DNA of 59,190 nt from an uncultured Opitutaceae bacterium (GTDB lineage Bacteria; Verrucomicrobiota; Verrucomicrobiia; Opitutales; Opitutaceae): contig CALAOT010000019.1 of the NCBI GenBank assembly GCA_937889545.1, positions 1-59,190 on the forward strand, read 5' to 3'. Under the pieces are notes generated by a model. That model saw nothing but the letters and a program-made list of their open reading frames with translations. It was not told the origin of the DNA and did no database searches. A program made the translations under genes and the position numbers. Shown here in pieces: positions 58,533 through 59,190 of the stretch. The stretch's first letter is position 1; each line of letters starts with the position of its first letter.

Positions 58533-59190
58533 GCCCGAAACCCCTGGTCATCGCCGGAGTCGAATTCTCGTCCCGCCTGTTCGTGGGGACCGGGAAGTTC
58601 AGCTCGGGCGAGATCATGCGCCGGAGCCTCGAGGCCTCGGGCACGCAGCTCGTGACCGTGGCCCTGGGCCGCGTGCGCACGGGCGGCGAGCCCGACGACA
58701 TCCTGGGCCACCTGGACCCCGGCCGCTTCCGCCTGCTCCCGAACACCTCGGGGACGCGCAATGCGCGCGAGGCCGTGCTCGCGGCGGAGCTCGCCCGGGA
58801 GGCGCTCGAGACGAACTGGCTCAAGCTCGAGATCCATCCCGACCCGAAGTACCTGATGCCCGACGCGACCGAGACGCTCCAGGCAACCGAGCTGCTCGCC
58901 AAGCGCGGGTTCGTCGTCCTCCCGTACGTCCACGCCGACCCCGTCCTGTGCAAGCGGCTCGAGGACGCGGGCGCCGCGGCCGTGATGCCGCTCGGCGCCC
59001 CGATCGGGAGCAACCTGGGCCTGGAGTCCAGGGTGTTCCTCGAGATCATCATCGCGCAGAGCGGCGTGCCGGTCGTCGTCGACGCGGGGCTGGGCGCCCC
59101 GTCCCACGCCGCGGCCGCGCTCGAGATGGGGGCGGACGCAGTGCTCGTGAACACGGCGATCGCCGCGGCGGCCGACCCCGTGGCGATGGC
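58529..59190 (+). CDS. thiG: Thiazole synthase ThiG, cut by the window edge
   Basis: The first 220 residues of thiazole synthase, from ATG 58529 (ATG 58523 in the same frame is an alternative). The family parts are [29 protein letters not shown], the catalytic Lys in [17 protein letters not shown] and [15 protein letters not shown]. About 40 more residues are expected past the edge. It needs ThiS thiocarboxylate as sulfur donor and ThiO or ThiH for glycine imine, neither of which is seen here. Confidence 0.93.
   Translation, partial: MSPKPLVIAGVEFSSRLFVGTGKFSSGEIMRRSLEASGTQLVTVALGRVRTGGEPDDILGHLDPGRFRLLPNTSGTRNAREAVLAAELAREALETNWLKLEIHPDPKYLMPDATETLQATELLAKRGFVVLPYVHADPVLCKRLEDAGAAAVMPLGAPIGSNLGLESRVFLEIIIAQSGVPVVVDAGLGAPSHAAAALEMGADAVLVNTAIAAAADPVAM

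Overview
The window is about 59 kb of bacterial chromosome from what looks like a Verrucomicrobium of the Opitutaceae type. This lineage call is inferred from gene content: a planctomycete/verrucomicrobia-style PSD1 cytochrome paired with a DUF1501 protein, a divergent second GyrB/GyrA-like topoisomerase pair, DapL-type lysine synthesis, a Kdo hydroxylase with KdsB, an STAS-MlaE fusion, high GC with short gaps, and the thiC-led thiamine operon. No 16S gene is present, so the placement is not proven.

Region 1 (1-6236) is a lower-GC genomic island next to an intact tRNA-Pro(GGG) gene (6139-6215, minus). Three direct copies of the tRNA 3' end (143-174, 2175-2206, 6135-6166) bound two tandem units. 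Unit B (period 3,960 bp) carries a HUH-type rolling-circle Rep, two small genes, a ribbon-helix-helix protein, an AlpA-like protein and a tyrosine integrase. The integrase frame runs through the att core into the tRNA. The matching C-terminal tail lies at the opposite end of the element, in frame directly after the other att copy, and ends in an ATGA overlap with rep. If unit B circularises, the parts form one operon, RHH-alpA-int-rep, in which every junction is an ATGA overlap; integration cuts the integrase gene and separates rep from its promoter. This resembles the split integrases of archaeal SSV-type viruses and is the most interesting item here. Unit A (143-2206) is a decayed relative with an ERCC4-nuclease fragment, a DUF418 membrane protein and a scar of an integrase 3' end.

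Region 2 (6.2-35.3 kb) is high-GC core metabolism: endonuclease III, glycine decarboxylase, an FAH-family enzyme, a lutABC lactate oxidation cluster with an OPT transporter inserted between lutB and lutC, panC-panE, dapL, an Mla-type lipid transport operon, recD2, several secreted proteins of unknown function, a lysine 2,3-aminomutase, carA, kdsB, HPr, a TatD nuclease and an orphan ABC ATPase.

Region 3 (35.3-40.7 kb) is an arsenic operon: arsR, a thioredoxin-type arsC, a GAPDH paralogue with arsJ (arsenate export as 1-arseno-3-phosphoglycerate), acr3 (arsenite export) and arsM (methylation).

Region 4 (40.8-54.8 kb) holds a secreted dienelactone hydrolase, a CBS-pair protein, a TonB-C-like secreted protein, Kdo hydroxylase, a molybdopterin oxidoreductase, the topoisomerase pair, a secreted M20 amidohydrolase and the PSD1/DUF1501 pair. 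Region 5 (54.9 kb to the end) is a TPP-riboswitch-controlled thiamine operon thiC-thiS-tenI-like-thiE-thiG, with thiG cut off by the window edge.
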